Part shown: piece after piece, positions 24,179 to 35,381 of the stretch
How the letters are laid out: each line of letters starts with the position of its first letter
Position numbering within the stretch: position 1 is the stretch's first letter
Assembly (NCBI RefSeq): GCF_900104815.1
Contig: NZ_FNTD01000004.1
Coordinates: forward strand, 5,410,501 to 5,474,500
Length of the DNA: 64,000 bases
From: Streptomyces misionensis
GTDB lineage: Bacteria; Actinomycetota; Actinomycetes; Streptomycetales; Streptomycetaceae
Direction: 5' to 3'
Program-made: the position numbers and the translations under genes
The notes under the pieces: model-generated
What the model saw: only the letters and a program-made list of their open reading frames with translations
Database searches by the model: none
Told to the model about the DNA's origin: nothing

Positions 24179-25858
24179 ATGCGACTCGTCATGACCGAAC
24201 CGGTCGAGAAGATGGAGCGCCCGTACGCCCGGCGCTGGTGGGCCCTGCTGGTGCTCTGCCTGAGCCTGCTGATCATCGTGATGGCGAACACCGCCCTCAC
24301 GGTCGCGGCGCCCGACATGACGAAGGACCTCGGCCTGTCCAGCGCCGACCTCCAGTGGGTGATCGACGGCTACACCGTCCCCTACGCGGCGCTGATGCTG
24401 CTGCTCGGGGCGATCGGCGACAAGTACAGCCGGCGCGGGGCGCTCGTGCTCGGCCTGCTCGTCTTCGGCGGCGGCGCCGTCTTCGGCTACCTCGCCGACA
24501 GCGCCGCGACCGTGATCGCCGCCCGCGCGGTGATGGGCGTCGGCGCGGCGCTGATCATGCCGGCCACGCTGTCGCTGCTCGCGGCGACCTTCCCGCGGGC
24601 CGAGCGGGCCAAGGCGATCACGCTGTGGACCGCCACCGCCGGTCTCGCCATCGCCGCCGGACCGGTGGTCGCCGGCGCCCTGCTGCGGGACCACGGCTGG
24701 TCCTCGACCTTCCTCATCAACGTGCCGATCGCGGCCGTGGCCCTGGTCGCCGCCTTCGTCCTGGTCCCGCCGTCCAAGGCCGGCCACCACGACCGCATCG
24801 ACTACGTGGGCGGCCTGCTGTCCGTGCTCTGGACTGGTGCGCTCGTCTACATGATCATCCAGGGCCCGCACTTCGGCTGGGGCGCCAAGGCCGTCACGGC
24901 CGCCGTGATCGCGGGCGCCGGACTGGTCGCGTTCGTCCTGTGGGAGCTGCGCCACCCGCGTCCGATCCTGGACGTCCGCCGCTTCGCGAACCGCCGCTTC
25001 GCCGGCTCCAACCTGGCCGTGGCCCTGTTCTTCCTGGCCGTCTTCGGCGCGTTCTACTTCCTCACCCAGCACCTCCAGTTCGTCCTCGGCTACGACGCCC
25101 TGCAGACCGGCGTGCGGATGCTGCCGCTGGCCGGCGCGGTCTTCGTCGGCTCGGCCCTGACCGGCTGGCTCACCCCGCGCGTCGGCATGAAGTGGACGGT
25201 CGGCGCGGGCATGGTCCTCGGCACGGTGGCGCTCGCCCTGCTCACCCGGGTGGACGCGGGCTCCACGTACGGCGACTTCCTGGCCCCGCTGATCATCCTG
25301 GGCCTCGCCATCGGCCTCGCCCTCTCGCCCTGCACCGACGCGATCATGGGCGCCTTCCCGGAGTCCGAACTGGGCGTCGGCGGCGCGGTCAACGACACCT
25401 CGCTGGAGCTGGGCGGCTCGCTCGGCATCGCCATCCTCGGCTCGCTGCTCGCGACGTCGTACGGCAACCACCTCGGTGACGCCACCGCCGGCAGCAAGCT
25501 CCCGCCGAGCGCCCTCGACACCGCCCAGGACTCGGTCGGCGCCGGGTACGCCGTCGCGCAGGGCATCGCCGACAAGGCGCACCAGGTCGCCGCGCAGGCC
25601 GCCCACGCGAGCAGCCCGCAGCAGGCCGCCCAGCTCAAGCAGCAGGCCGGCGAACTGGCCGCCGGCGCCCGCCAGATGGCCGACGCGGTCGGCTCCTCCT
25701 TCTCCGACGCCGTCGCCCACACCAGCCTCGTCGGCGCGGTCGTGCTCGGCGTCGGCACGGTCCTGGTCGCCCTGCTGCTGCCGGGCCACTCCACCGCGGC
25801 GCGGGCGGCGCAGGTGACGGAAGCGGAGAAGGAGCCGGCGGACACCTCGGCTCGCTGA
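24179..25858 (+). CDS. MFS drug exporter, DHA2 (14-helix) family
   Basis: The protein has 559 residues. The first helices end in motif GAIGDKYSRRG (motif A of the superfamily), and the later MGVGAALIMPATLSLLAATFP and LGGSLGIAILGSLLATSYGNH are typical of EmrB/QacA exporters with 14 helices. A hydrophilic Ala/Gln-rich insertion (about 450-510) precedes the last helix. It probably pumps a lipophilic compound using the proton gradient. The ATG at 24179 has a distant GAGGAAGG; the ATG at 24191 is an alternative. Controlled by the divergent TetR gene. Confidence 0.93.
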   Translation: MRLVMTEPVEKMERPYARRWWALLVLCLSLLIIVMANTALTVAAPDMTKDLGLSSADLQWVIDGYTVPYAALMLLLGAIGDKYSRRGALVLGLLVFGGGAVFGYLADSAATVIAARAVMGVGAALIMPATLSLLAATFPRAERAKAITLWTATAGLAIAAGPVVAGALLRDHGWSSTFLINVPIAAVALVAAFVLVPPSKAGHHDRIDYVGGLLSVLWTGALVYMIIQGPHFGWGAKAVTAAVIAGAGLVAFVLWELRHPRPILDVRRFANRRFAGSNLAVALFFLAVFGAFYFLTQHLQFVLGYDALQTGVRMLPLAGAVFVGSALTGWLTPRVGMKWTVGAGMVLGTVALALLTRVDAGSTYGDFLAPLIILGLAIGLALSPCTDAIMGAFPESELGVGGAVNDTSLELGGSLGIAILGSLLATSYGNHLGDATAGSKLPPSALDTAQDSVGAGYAVAQGIADKAHQVAAQAAHASSPQQAAQLKQQAGELAAGARQMADAVGSSFSDAVAHTSLVGAVVLGVGTVLVALLLPGHSTAARAAQVTEAEKEPADTSAR

Positions 25859-25882
25859 GGGCTTCCCACCCGCATCGGTTAA

Positions 25883-25913
25883 CGTGCCGTTCCGGACCGA
25901 CCGGAACGGCACG
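25883..25913 (+). terminator. Terminator hairpin after the MFS gene
   Basis: CGTGCCGTTCCGG and CCGGAACGGCACG pair perfectly over 13 bp around ACCGA, 24 bp past the stop. Confidence 0.75.
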
Positions 25914-25952
25914 CCGCCGCGTGGCGTCACAGAGAGCATGGAGGCACGGGGG

Positions 25953-26717
25953 ATGAAGATCGACTGGGACCGGCGCACCTGCGCCCGCAAGGGGCACGTC
26001 ACCTACGCGCCCGACGACCCCCGGCTGCGGGTGCGGCTGCACGCGCGGACCGGGCTCGGGGACGTCTGGCGCTGTCTGCGCTGCGGCGACTTCGTGCTCG
26101 GCGAGCCCGACGGCTCGGGGCCGGCCGAGGACGCGCCGCTGGTGCCGCGCGGCAAGGTGCTGCGGGACCTGTTCATCCTGCGCTTCCTCGCGATCGAGCG
26201 GGCCGTGCGCGGGGTGTTCATAGTGCTGGTCGCGGTGGCGGTGTGGAAGTTCAGCAACAGCCAGGACGCGGTACGCCGGCTGTTCAACGAGTACCTGACC
26301 GTCCTGCGGCCGGTGTTCCGCCACTTCCACTACGACCTCGACCACTCACCCGTGGTCGGCTCCATCCAGAAGGCCTTCGGCTACAAGCACTCCACGCTGC
26401 TCCTGGTCGCCGGTGTGCTCCTGGCCTACGCCCTGATCGAACTGGTCGAGGCGGTCGGCCTGTGGCGCGCCAAGCGCTGGGCGGAATACCTCACGGTCGT
26501 CGCCACGGCCGCGTTCCTCCCGCTGGAGATCTACGAGCTGACGGAGAAGATCAGCTACCTCAAGATCGCCACCCTCACCCTCAACATCCTCGCCGTCCTC
26601 TACATCGCCCTCGCCAAGCGCCTGTTCGGCCTGCGCGGCGGCCGCCGCAAATTCGACGAGGAACGCCACAGCGCGTCTTTGCTGGAGGTGGAGGAGTCGG
26701 CGGGGGTGCTGGTCTGA
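25953..26717 (+). CDS. DUF2127 membrane protein with N-terminal CxxC
   Basis: The protein has 254 residues. The first 60 are soluble, with WRCLRCGDFVLGE resembling a zinc ribbon half-site. Four membrane helices follow (about 85-105, 155-175, 180-205 and 215-235), with ELVEAVGLWRAKRWAEYLTV and PLEIYEL matching DUF2127. Function is unknown. The ATG at 25953 (MKIDWDRRTC) is favoured over an earlier frame opening because GAGGCACGGGGG precedes it. It stands alone between two terminators or promoters. Confidence 0.85.
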   Translation: MKIDWDRRTCARKGHVTYAPDDPRLRVRLHARTGLGDVWRCLRCGDFVLGEPDGSGPAEDAPLVPRGKVLRDLFILRFLAIERAVRGVFIVLVAVAVWKFSNSQDAVRRLFNEYLTVLRPVFRHFHYDLDHSPVVGSIQKAFGYKHSTLLLVAGVLLAYALIELVEAVGLWRAKRWAEYLTVVATAAFLPLEIYELTEKISYLKIATLTLNILAVLYIALAKRLFGLRGGRRKFDEERHSASLLEVEESAGVLV

Positions 26718-26728
26718 CATCCGGCCGC

Positions 26729-26759
26729 TTGCCTTGACCCCGGCGTCAACGCCTACCGT
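26729..26759 (+). promoter_or_regulatory. MerR-type promoter with 19-bp spacer and dyad
   Basis: TTGCCT (26729-26734), 19 bp, TACCGT (26754-26759). The perfect dyad TTGAC-N6-GTCAA (26734-26749) fills the spacer. An overlong spacer with an internal dyad is the signature of MerR-activated promoters. The start codon at 26767 is 7 bases after the -10 box, so the transcript is nearly leaderless. Confidence 0.65.
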
Positions 26760-26766
26760 CGCACGC

Positions 26767-27195
26767 ATGCGAATCGGCGAGCTGGCCGCCCGGGCCGGGA
26801 CCACGACGCGTGCCCTGCGTTATTACGAGGCGCGTGGGCTGCTTCCGGCGCGGCGGGACGAGAAGGGGCATCGCAGGTACGACGAGGAAGACCTCGGACT
26901 CCTGCGGCAGATCCGGGTGCTCCAGGACTTCGGGTTCGAGCTGGAGGAGACGCGGCCGTTCGTGGAGTGTCTGCGGGCGGGGCATCCGCAGGGCGACGCG
27001 TGTCCCGCGTCGCTCGTGGTCTACCGGCGCAAGCTCGCGGAGCTGGACGCGCTGATCGGGCAGCTGACGGCGGTGCGGGAGACGGTCGCGGGGCAGTTGC
27101 GGCGGGCCGAGCGGGCCCGGGACGAGCTGGCCGCCGAGGCATCGGTTCCGGGGGGTCCGGAACCCGTGTGCGAACTGGGAGGGCAGCGGTTGTGA
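26767..27195 (+). CDS. MerR-family regulator, cysteine-containing
   Basis: The protein has 142 residues. The N-terminal winged helix is RIGELAARAGTTTRALRYYE with the Arg-rich wing GHRRYDEEDL; a dimerisation coiled coil follows. Cys68 and Cys79 (VECLRAGHPQGDAC) lie at the start of the coiled coil, and a third Cys is near the end, so metal or redox sensing is possible. The stop overlaps the start of a thioredoxin gene (GTGA), a pairing that favours a redox role. The ATG at 26767 directly follows its MerR-type promoter. Confidence 0.9.
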   Translation: MRIGELAARAGTTTRALRYYEARGLLPARRDEKGHRRYDEEDLGLLRQIRVLQDFGFELEETRPFVECLRAGHPQGDACPASLVVYRRKLAELDALIGQLTAVRETVAGQLRRAERARDELAAEASVPGGPEPVCELGGQRL

Positions 27196-27524
27196 GTGTG
27201 ACGAGCGCAGTGGCCGAGGTGTCCGACGCCGACTTCGAGGCGGAGGTGCTCGGCGCTGAGCTGCCGGTGCTGGTGCAGTTCACGGCCGAGTGGTGCGGGC
27301 CGTGCCGGCAGCTGGCACCGGTGCTGAGGGACATCGCCGCCGAGGAGGGCGACCGGCTGAAGGTCGTCCAGGTGGACGTGGACCGCAGTCCGCGGACCAC
27401 CATGGCCCACGGGGTGCTGGCGACGCCCACGCTCATGGTCTTCCGCGGCGGTGAGCCGGTGCGGTCGATGGTGGGGGCGCGGGCGAAGCGGCGGCTGCTG
27501 GCCGAGCTGGCGGACGTGCTCTGA
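27192..27524 (+). CDS. Thioredoxin
   Basis: The protein has 110 residues, a single thioredoxin fold with active site WCGPC in FTAEWCGPCRQLAPVL and cis-Pro in GVLATPTLMVF. It reduces protein disulfides in the cytosol. The GTG at 27192 overlaps the MerR stop by 4 bases; a GTG at 27198 is a possible alternative. Coupling to a cysteine-bearing MerR regulator suggests stress-induced expression from the MerR promoter. A perfect 14-bp hairpin follows. Confidence 0.93.
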   Translation: MSVTSAVAEVSDADFEAEVLGAELPVLVQFTAEWCGPCRQLAPVLRDIAAEEGDRLKVVQVDVDRSPRTTMAHGVLATPTLMVFRGGEPVRSMVGARAKRRLLAELADVL

Positions 27525-27541
27525 GCGGACCGAGAGACACG

Positions 27542-27575
27542 GAAATCCCCCGGGCAATTGCGCCCGGGGGATTTC
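27542..27575 (+). terminator. Perfect 14-bp terminator hairpin
   Basis: GAAATCCCCCGGGC and GCCCGGGGGATTTC pair around AATTGC, followed by TTTG. It ends the MerR-thioredoxin operon, 17 bp past the stop. Confidence 0.9.
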
Positions 27576-27662
27576 TTTGCGTATATTCGGTGGTTCGTGA
27601 CTTCCTGTTCACAGGGTCACCGAAAAGCTTTGTGAGCACAGTATATCCGGGCGGGAGCGGAA

Positions 27663-29927
27663 TTGTCAAACACCGAATTTCCAGACGATGAATTGCGCCG
27701 CGAACAGGAATTCATCGACGGCCTGTACGCGCGCGTGGACGTGCTGCGCGGGGAGGCGGAGGCCTCGGTCGGGGACGCGCTCGCGCAGGGCGACAAGCCC
27801 ATGCAGGCCCGGCTGGAGCGGGACATCCTGGTGGCCGAGCGGTCCGGGCTGCTCGCCGCGCTGAACGCCGTGGACGGATCGCTGTGCTTCGGACGCATCG
27901 ATCTCGCCGACGGCGCGAGCCATCACATCGGGCGGATCGGACTGCGGAAGGACGACGCCGAGCGCACCCCCGTGCTGGTCGACTGGCGGGCCGAGGTCGC
28001 CCGGCCGTTCTACCTGGCCACCGGCCACACCCCGATGGGGCTGCGGCGGCGCCGCCACATCGCCACCGAGGGACGCACCGTCACCGCCCTGCACGACGAG
28101 ATCCTGGACCTCGGCGACGCCACCCGCACCGGGCACGAGGACCACAACGGCGACGCCGTGCTGCTGGCCGCGCTGAACTCGGCGCGCACCGGCCGGATGG
28201 GCGACATCGTGCGGACCATCCAGGCCGACCAGGACCGCATCATCCGGGCGCCGCACCGCGGCGTGCTGGTGGTGGAGGGCGGCCCGGGCACCGGCAAGAC
28301 CGCCGTGGCGCTGCACCGGGCGGCGTACCTGCTGTACGAGCACCGGGAGTTGCTGGCCCGCCGTGCCGTGCTGATCGTCGGACCCAACCCGGCCTTCCTC
28401 GGCTACATCGGCGAGGTGCTGCCCTCCCTCGGCGAGACCGGTGTGCTGCTGGCCACGGTCGGCGAGCTGTTCCCCGGGGTGAAGGCCACCGCCGCCGACA
28501 CCCCGGAGGCGGCCGCCGTCAAGGGCGGCGCCGCGATGGCCGACGTGCTCGCCGAGGTGGTGCGCGACCGGCAGGCGCTGCCCGACCCGGTCATCGCGAT
28601 CGAGCACGACCGCGAGGTGCTGATGCTGGACGACGGCCTGGTGAGCGTCGCCCGTGAACGCACCCGGGCCGCGAAGCTGCCGCACAACGCGGCCCGCGAG
28701 CACTTCGAGGGCCACATCCTCAACACCCTCACCGAGCTGTACGCCGAGCGGGTCGGCACCGACCCCTACGACGGCGGCAGTCTGCTGGACGCCTCCGACA
28801 TCACCCAGATCCGCGACGAACTCGCACAGAACCCCGAGGTCTGGGACGCCATCGACCGGCTGTGGCCCCGCATCACCCCGCAGCGGCTGGTCGCCGACTT
28901 CCTGGCCGAGCCCGAGGGGTACCTCTGTGCCGAGGACGCCGCCGCGATCCGCCGCCCGGTGACCCGCGCGTGGACCGTCGCCGACGTACCGCTCCTCGAC
29001 GAGGCCGCCGAACTCCTCGGCGAGGACGACCGGCTGGCCCGCTCCCGCGCGGAGCGGGAGCGCGCGGCGCAGATCGCGTACGCGCAGGGGGTGCTGGACG
29101 TGTCGTACGCCTCGCGGACCTACGAGTTCGAGGACAAGGAGGACGACGACCCGGAAGCCTCGGAGGTGCTGTCCGCGCACGACATCATCGACGCCGAGCG
29201 GTTCGCCGAGCGGCAGGAGGAGGCCGACCACCGCAGCGCGGCCGAGCGGGCCGCCGCGGACCGGACCTGGGCGTTCGGGCACATCATCGTGGACGAGGCG
29301 CAGGAGCTGTCGCCGATGGCCTGGCGGCTGCTGATGCGGCGCTGCCCGACCCGCTCCATGACCCTGGTCGGCGACCCGGCGCAGACCGCGGAGGCGGCCG
29401 GCGTCGGCTCCTGGGCGAAGATCCTCGCCCCGTACGTCGAGGACCGTTACGAGCACACGCGCCTCGGCGTCAACTACCGCACCCCGTCCGAGATCATGGA
29501 CCTCGCCGCGGCCGTGGTCCGGGCCGAGGACCCCGGGTTCCAGCCGCCGAGTTCGGTGCGCTCCACGGGCGTACGGCCCTGGGTGCGCCGGGCAGACGAC
29601 GACCTGCCCGCCGCGGTGGCCGAGGCGGTCGCCGAACTCACCCCGGCCGAGGGCCGCCTGGCGGTCATCGCCCCGCGCCGCCTGCACCGGGCGGTCGCCG
29701 CCCGCCTCGACGGCGTCACGGCCGGCGCGGAACCCGACCTCACCCGGACGGTCGTCCTGCTGGACCCCCGCCAGTCGAAGGGCCTGGAGTTCGACTCGGT
29801 CCTGGTGGTCGAGCCGGGCGAGTACGGCACCAGCGACCTCTACGTGGCCCTGACCAGGGCGACCCAGCGGCTGGGGGTGCTGTACACCGGCGAGCTGCCC
29901 GCGGCCCTGGCCGGGCAGCCCGCGTAG
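27663..29927 (+). CDS. HelD/HelR-like UvrD-family helicase (RNA polymerase recycling factor type)
   Basis: The protein has 754 residues. The N-terminal helical arm (about 1-70, EQEFIDGLYARVDVLRGEAE) is typical of HelD rather than DNA helicases. The ATPase core has Walker A GGPGTGKTAVALHR, Walker B FGHIIVDEAQELSPM, motif LVGDPAQT and late motifs VVLLDPRQSKGLEFDSVLVV and YVALTRATQ. HelD proteins pry stalled RNA polymerase from DNA, and HelR members protect it from rifamycins. Start TTG at 27663 with GGGAG upstream. No rifamycin-associated element was seen before it, so HelD versus HelR is unresolved. Confidence 0.85.
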   Translation: MSNTEFPDDELRREQEFIDGLYARVDVLRGEAEASVGDALAQGDKPMQARLERDILVAERSGLLAALNAVDGSLCFGRIDLADGASHHIGRIGLRKDDAERTPVLVDWRAEVARPFYLATGHTPMGLRRRRHIATEGRTVTALHDEILDLGDATRTGHEDHNGDAVLLAALNSARTGRMGDIVRTIQADQDRIIRAPHRGVLVVEGGPGTGKTAVALHRAAYLLYEHRELLARRAVLIVGPNPAFLGYIGEVLPSLGETGVLLATVGELFPGVKATAADTPEAAAVKGGAAMADVLAEVVRDRQALPDPVIAIEHDREVLMLDDGLVSVARERTRAAKLPHNAAREHFEGHILNTLTELYAERVGTDPYDGGSLLDASDITQIRDELAQNPEVWDAIDRLWPRITPQRLVADFLAEPEGYLCAEDAAAIRRPVTRAWTVADVPLLDEAAELLGEDDRLARSRAERERAAQIAYAQGVLDVSYASRTYEFEDKEDDDPEASEVLSAHDIIDAERFAERQEEADHRSAAERAAADRTWAFGHIIVDEAQELSPMAWRLLMRRCPTRSMTLVGDPAQTAEAAGVGSWAKILAPYVEDRYEHTRLGVNYRTPSEIMDLAAAVVRAEDPGFQPPSSVRSTGVRPWVRRADDDLPAAVAEAVAELTPAEGRLAVIAPRRLHRAVAARLDGVTAGAEPDLTRTVVLLDPRQSKGLEFDSVLVVEPGEYGTSDLYVALTRATQRLGVLYTGELPAALAGQPA

Positions 29928-29945
29928 CGGGCCCGGCGCCCGAGG

Positions 29946-29982
29946 CCGGGCGCTCCGCGGCGGCGTGCCGCGGGGCGCCCGG
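29946..29982. terminator. Bidirectional terminator between helicase and glgB
   Basis: CCGGGCGCTCCGCGG and CCGCGGGGCGCCCGG pair over 15 bp with one wobble around CGGCGTG. An alternative smaller hairpin GCGCCCG/CGGGCGC overlaps its left arm. Confidence 0.75.
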
Positions 29983-29985
29983 CCG

Positions 29986-32193
29986 TCAGGCCGGCCGCAG
30001 CCACACCGTGGCCGAGGGGGGCAGGGTCAGGCGGACGGAGGCCGGGTGGCCGTGGGCGGCCCGGGGCTCCGCCTTCAGCGGCCCCGGATTGGTCACACCG
30101 CTCCCGCCGTAGCGCTCGGCGTCCGTGTTCAGCATCTCCGACCAGGCCGGGACGTCGTCCGGGACGCCGATCGCGTAGTCGGGGCGGGGCACCGGGGAGA
30201 AGTGGCAGACGACGAGTACGGGGGCGCCGGCGGCGGAGAGCCGGAGGAAGGCGAGCACGTTGTCGTCGGCCGCGTCGCCGGTGATCCACCGGAACCCGGA
30301 CGGATCGGTGTCCCGCTGCCACAGCGCCGCGGTGGCCCGGTAGCGGGCGTTGAGATCGCGCACGAGGTCGCGGACGCCCCGGTGGTCGGGCTCGGCGGGA
30401 TACGACGGGTCGAGGAGCCACCAGTCCGGGCCGTGCGCCTCGGACCACTCGGCGCCCTGGGCGAACTCCTGCCCCATGAACAGGAGTTGCTTGCCCGGGT
30501 GGGCCCACATGAAGCCCAGGTAGGCGCGCAGGTCCGCGCGTTGCCGCCACCAGTCGCCCGGCATCTTGGAGACCAGGGACCGCTTGCCGTGCACCACCTC
30601 GTCGTGGGAGATCGGCAGGACGTAGTTCTCGCTGTACGCGTACATCATCGAGAAGGTCATCTCGTGGTGGTGGTACGCGCGGTGCACGGGGTCGTGGGAC
30701 ATGTACTGGAGCGAGTCGTGCATCCAGCCCATGTTCCACTTCAGCCCGAAGCCCAGCCCGCCGCTGTCGGTCGGCCGGGTCACCCCGTCCCAGGCGGTGG
30801 ACTCCTCGGCGACGGTGACCACGCCCGGGCAGCGCCGGTACACGGTGGCGTTCATCTCCTGGAGGAACGCGACCGCGTCCAGGTTCTCCCGGCCGCCGTG
30901 CTCGTTCGGCGTCCACCGGCCCGGCTCGCGCGAGTAGTCCAGGTAGAGCATGGAGGCGACCGCGTCCACCCGCAGGCCGTCCACGTGGAACTCCTCGCAC
31001 CAGTACACGGCGTTCGCCACCAGGAAGTTGCGCACCTCGGGCCGGCCCAGGTCGAACTCCAGCGTGCCCCAGTCGGGGTGCGCCGCCCGCAGCGGATCGG
31101 GGTGCTCGTACAGCGGGCGCCCGTCGAACTCGGCCAACGCCCACGCGTCGCGCGGGAAATGGGCCGGCACCCAGTCCATCAGCACGCCGATGCCGGCCTG
31201 GTGCAGCCGGTCCACCAGGTACTTGAAGTCGTCCGGGGTGCCCAGGCGGGCCGTCGGCGCGTAGAAGCCGGTGACCTGGTAGCCCCACGAGCCGCCGAAG
31301 GGGTGCTCGGCGACCGGCATCAGTTCCACATGGGTGAAGCCCATCTCCGTGACATAAGCGGGCAGTTGCTCCGCGAGGTCCCGGTAGGTCAGGCCGGGGC
31401 GCCAGGACGGCAGATGGACCTCGTAGACCGAGAACGGCGCCTCGTGCACCGGTACGTCCCCCCGGCGGGCCATCCACTCCGCGTCGTCCCACACGTGGTG
31501 CGAGACGTGCACGACCGACGCGGTGGCCGGCGGTGCCTCGGTGCGGCGGGCCAGCGGGTCGGCGCGCAGGGTGCGGGAGCCGTCGGGCCGGGTGATCTCG
31601 AACTTGTACAGCTCGCCCTCGCCGATCCCCGGTACGAACAGCTCCCAGACCCCGGAGGAACCCAGTGAACGCATCGGGAAGCCGGTGCCGTCCCAGAAGT
31701 CGAAGTCCCCGGCGACCCGCACCCCCCGGGCATCGGGCGCCCACACCGCGAACCGGGTGCCCCTCACCCCCTGGTGGGTCAGGACGTGGGCGCCGAGGGC
31801 CCGCCACAGCTGCTCGTGCCGGCCCTCGCCGATCAGATGCAGGTCCAGCTCGCCGAGCGTGGGCAGGAAGCGGTAGGGGTCCTCCGTCTCGTGCACCCCG
31901 CCGTCGTACGCCACCCGCAGCCGGTAGGCGTCCGGTACGGCGGTCAGCGGGAGCAGGCCGGAGAAGAAGCCGTCGCCGTCGTCGCGCAGCTCGGCGCGCA
32001 ATTCGCCGGTGACGACGGTGACCGAGCGGGCGCCCGGGCGCAGGGCCCGGAAGACCACGCCGTCCGGCGCCGGATGGGCGCCGAGTACGGCGTGCGGGTC
32101 GTGGTGGGTGCCGTGCAGCAGCCGGTCGCGGTCCCCGGCCTCCCAGGGCGCGGCGGTCCCGGCAGCGGCGGATACGTGGTTCTTCGACGTCAC
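29986..32193 (-). CDS. glgB: 1,4-alpha-glucan branching enzyme
   Basis: The protein has 735 residues. Two N-terminal beta-sandwich (CBM48-like) domains precede the GH13 barrel. The nucleophile is Asp410 ([13 protein letters not shown]), the acid/base Glu463 ([12 protein letters not shown]), and the third Asp lies in ISHDEVVHG; these sit 5 residues later than in E. coli GlgB. It introduces alpha-1,6 branches into the linear glucan built by GlgE. The GTG start at 32193 is 27 bp behind mak. Last gene of the glgE-treS-mak-glgB operon. Confidence 0.97.
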   Translation of the reverse strand: MTSKNHVSAAAGTAAPWEAGDRDRLLHGTHHDPHAVLGAHPAPDGVVFRALRPGARSVTVVTGELRAELRDDGDGFFSGLLPLTAVPDAYRLRVAYDGGVHETEDPYRFLPTLGELDLHLIGEGRHEQLWRALGAHVLTHQGVRGTRFAVWAPDARGVRVAGDFDFWDGTGFPMRSLGSSGVWELFVPGIGEGELYKFEITRPDGSRTLRADPLARRTEAPPATASVVHVSHHVWDDAEWMARRGDVPVHEAPFSVYEVHLPSWRPGLTYRDLAEQLPAYVTEMGFTHVELMPVAEHPFGGSWGYQVTGFYAPTARLGTPDDFKYLVDRLHQAGIGVLMDWVPAHFPRDAWALAEFDGRPLYEHPDPLRAAHPDWGTLEFDLGRPEVRNFLVANAVYWCEEFHVDGLRVDAVASMLYLDYSREPGRWTPNEHGGRENLDAVAFLQEMNATVYRRCPGVVTVAEESTAWDGVTRPTDSGGLGFGLKWNMGWMHDSLQYMSHDPVHRAYHHHEMTFSMMYAYSENYVLPISHDEVVHGKRSLVSKMPGDWWRQRADLRAYLGFMWAHPGKQLLFMGQEFAQGAEWSEAHGPDWWLLDPSYPAEPDHRGVRDLVRDLNARYRATAALWQRDTDPSGFRWITGDAADDNVLAFLRLSAAGAPVLVVCHFSPVPRPDYAIGVPDDVPAWSEMLNTDAERYGGSGVTNPGPLKAEPRAAHGHPASVRLTLPPSATVWLRPA

Positions 32194-32220
32194 GAGCGAG
32201 TCTCCCGGGCGTGGATCGGG

Positions 32221-33588
32221 TCAGTTCGGGTCGGACGCGGCGAGGCGGCGGACCGCCGACAGCGGCACGGGCAGCCAGTCGGGGCGGTGGCGGGCCTCGT
32301 ACACCACCTCGTAGACGGCCTTGTCGGTCTCGTAGGCGCGCAGCATGACCGGATCGGTGCGCGGGTCGCGCCCGGTCACCTCCGCGTACCCGGAGCAGTA
32401 GGCGGCCCGGCAGTCGTGCGCCCAGCGCGGTGCGGGCGGGCTCGCCGAGCGGGCCGCGTAGTCGAAGGAGCGGAGCATCCCCGCGATGTCCCGCACCGGT
32501 GGCTGCGGCATCCGCCGCTCGGCCGGCGGCCGGGCCGGCTCCCCCTCGAAGTCGATCAGGGACCAGTCGCCGGACGGCGCGCGCAGGCACTGCCCGAGGT
32601 GCAGGTCCCCGTGCACCCGCTGCGCCGTCCAGGTCCGGCCCTGGGTCACCAGCTCGCCCAGCGCCGTGTACGCCGAGCGCAGCCCCTCCTCGTAGGGCAC
32701 CAGCGCGGGCACCGCCTGGACGGCCGCCGCCAGCCGCTCGGTCATTCCCTGGACCAGCGGCCCCAGTTGGGCCGGGCCGAGGGTGACCGTCGGCAGGGCG
32801 CGGGCGAGCGCGGTGTGCACCTCCGCGGTGGCCCGGCCCAGCGCCCGCGCCTCGGGGGCGAAGCCCTCGCCCTTGGCGAGGGCGCGCAACGCCAGCTCCC
32901 AGCCGTCGGCGGCCGCGCTCACGAACGGCTGGAGCACCGCCAGCACATGCGGCTCCCCGTCCAGTTCGGTGTGCAGCCAGGCCGTCGGCGCGGGCACCCG
33001 GGGGCAGCCCTCACGGGCCAGCGCCAGCGGCAGTTCCAGGTCGGGGTTGATCCCGGGGACCACCCGGCGCAGCACCTTCAGGATGTACGCGTCCCCGTAC
33101 ACCACCGAGGAGTTGGACTGCTCGGCGGCCAGCAGCCGGGCCACCAGGTGCGGCCGGATCTCCCGGCGCGGGTCCCGCTCGAAGACGAGCCCGCCGATGC
33201 GGGCACTGGTGCGCAGGGCCTCCAGGAGCACTTCGGCGGGCCGGGGGTCGTGGAGGGCGTCGTACACCGTGTGTCCGGCGAGCGGGCCCCTGTCCACATG
33301 GCCGATCAGCGCGGGCGCCAGCCTGGGCGGCAGCGCCTCGCGCACGCCTATGAGGAGCTGGTAGCAGTGGCCGGGCTGCGGCCCCGGTGGCTGATGGACC
33401 CGCACCAGGACGTGGTACAGGCCCAACCGCCCCTCGGGCGGCAGGAGTTGGGTGACGGCCACCGGGGTGATGCCGGTGACCGGGCGCCCCTTGCCCGCGA
33501 ACCAGCGCTGCCGGGGCAGCCAGGCGCGCAGCAGGGGGGCCAGTGCGTCGAGGGTGGTGCTCGTCGGAGGGGTGACCGCTTCCGTCAT
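32221..33588 (-). CDS. mak: Maltokinase
   Basis: The protein has 455 residues, the same as the Streptomyces Pep2 protein I remember. It phosphorylates maltose to maltose 1-phosphate with ATP. The kinase fold resembles aminoglycoside phosphotransferases: VHGDLHLGQCL holds the catalytic Asp and LIDFEGEPARP the metal-binding Asp. The N-terminal cap contains LPRQRWFAGKGRPV. It is a separate protein, not fused to TreS. The ATG at 33588 has AAAGGA 10 bases upstream. It lies 92 bp after treS. Confidence 0.95.
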   Translation of the reverse strand: MTEAVTPPTSTTLDALAPLLRAWLPRQRWFAGKGRPVTGITPVAVTQLLPPEGRLGLYHVLVRVHQPPGPQPGHCYQLLIGVREALPPRLAPALIGHVDRGPLAGHTVYDALHDPRPAEVLLEALRTSARIGGLVFERDPRREIRPHLVARLLAAEQSNSSVVYGDAYILKVLRRVVPGINPDLELPLALAREGCPRVPAPTAWLHTELDGEPHVLAVLQPFVSAAADGWELALRALAKGEGFAPEARALGRATAEVHTALARALPTVTLGPAQLGPLVQGMTERLAAAVQAVPALVPYEEGLRSAYTALGELVTQGRTWTAQRVHGDLHLGQCLRAPSGDWSLIDFEGEPARPPAERRMPQPPVRDIAGMLRSFDYAARSASPPAPRWAHDCRAAYCSGYAEVTGRDPRTDPVMLRAYETDKAVYEVVYEARHRPDWLPVPLSAVRRLAASDPN

Positions 33589-33680
33589 GGGCGTCACGTC
33601 CTTTCCCCGGGTCGTCGGGGTGTCACTGTCGCGTGCCCGGGGCGGGGCGGGGGAAACGCCCCGCGGCGCGAGCGGCCGGA

Positions 33681-35377
<1,697 letters not shown>

Positions 35378-35381
<4 letters not shown>

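Noticed and set aside
27575..27662. Rifamycin-associated element before the HelD/HelR-like gene
   Set aside because: No recognisable RAE dyad is present in the 88 bases between the upstream terminator and the TTG start.
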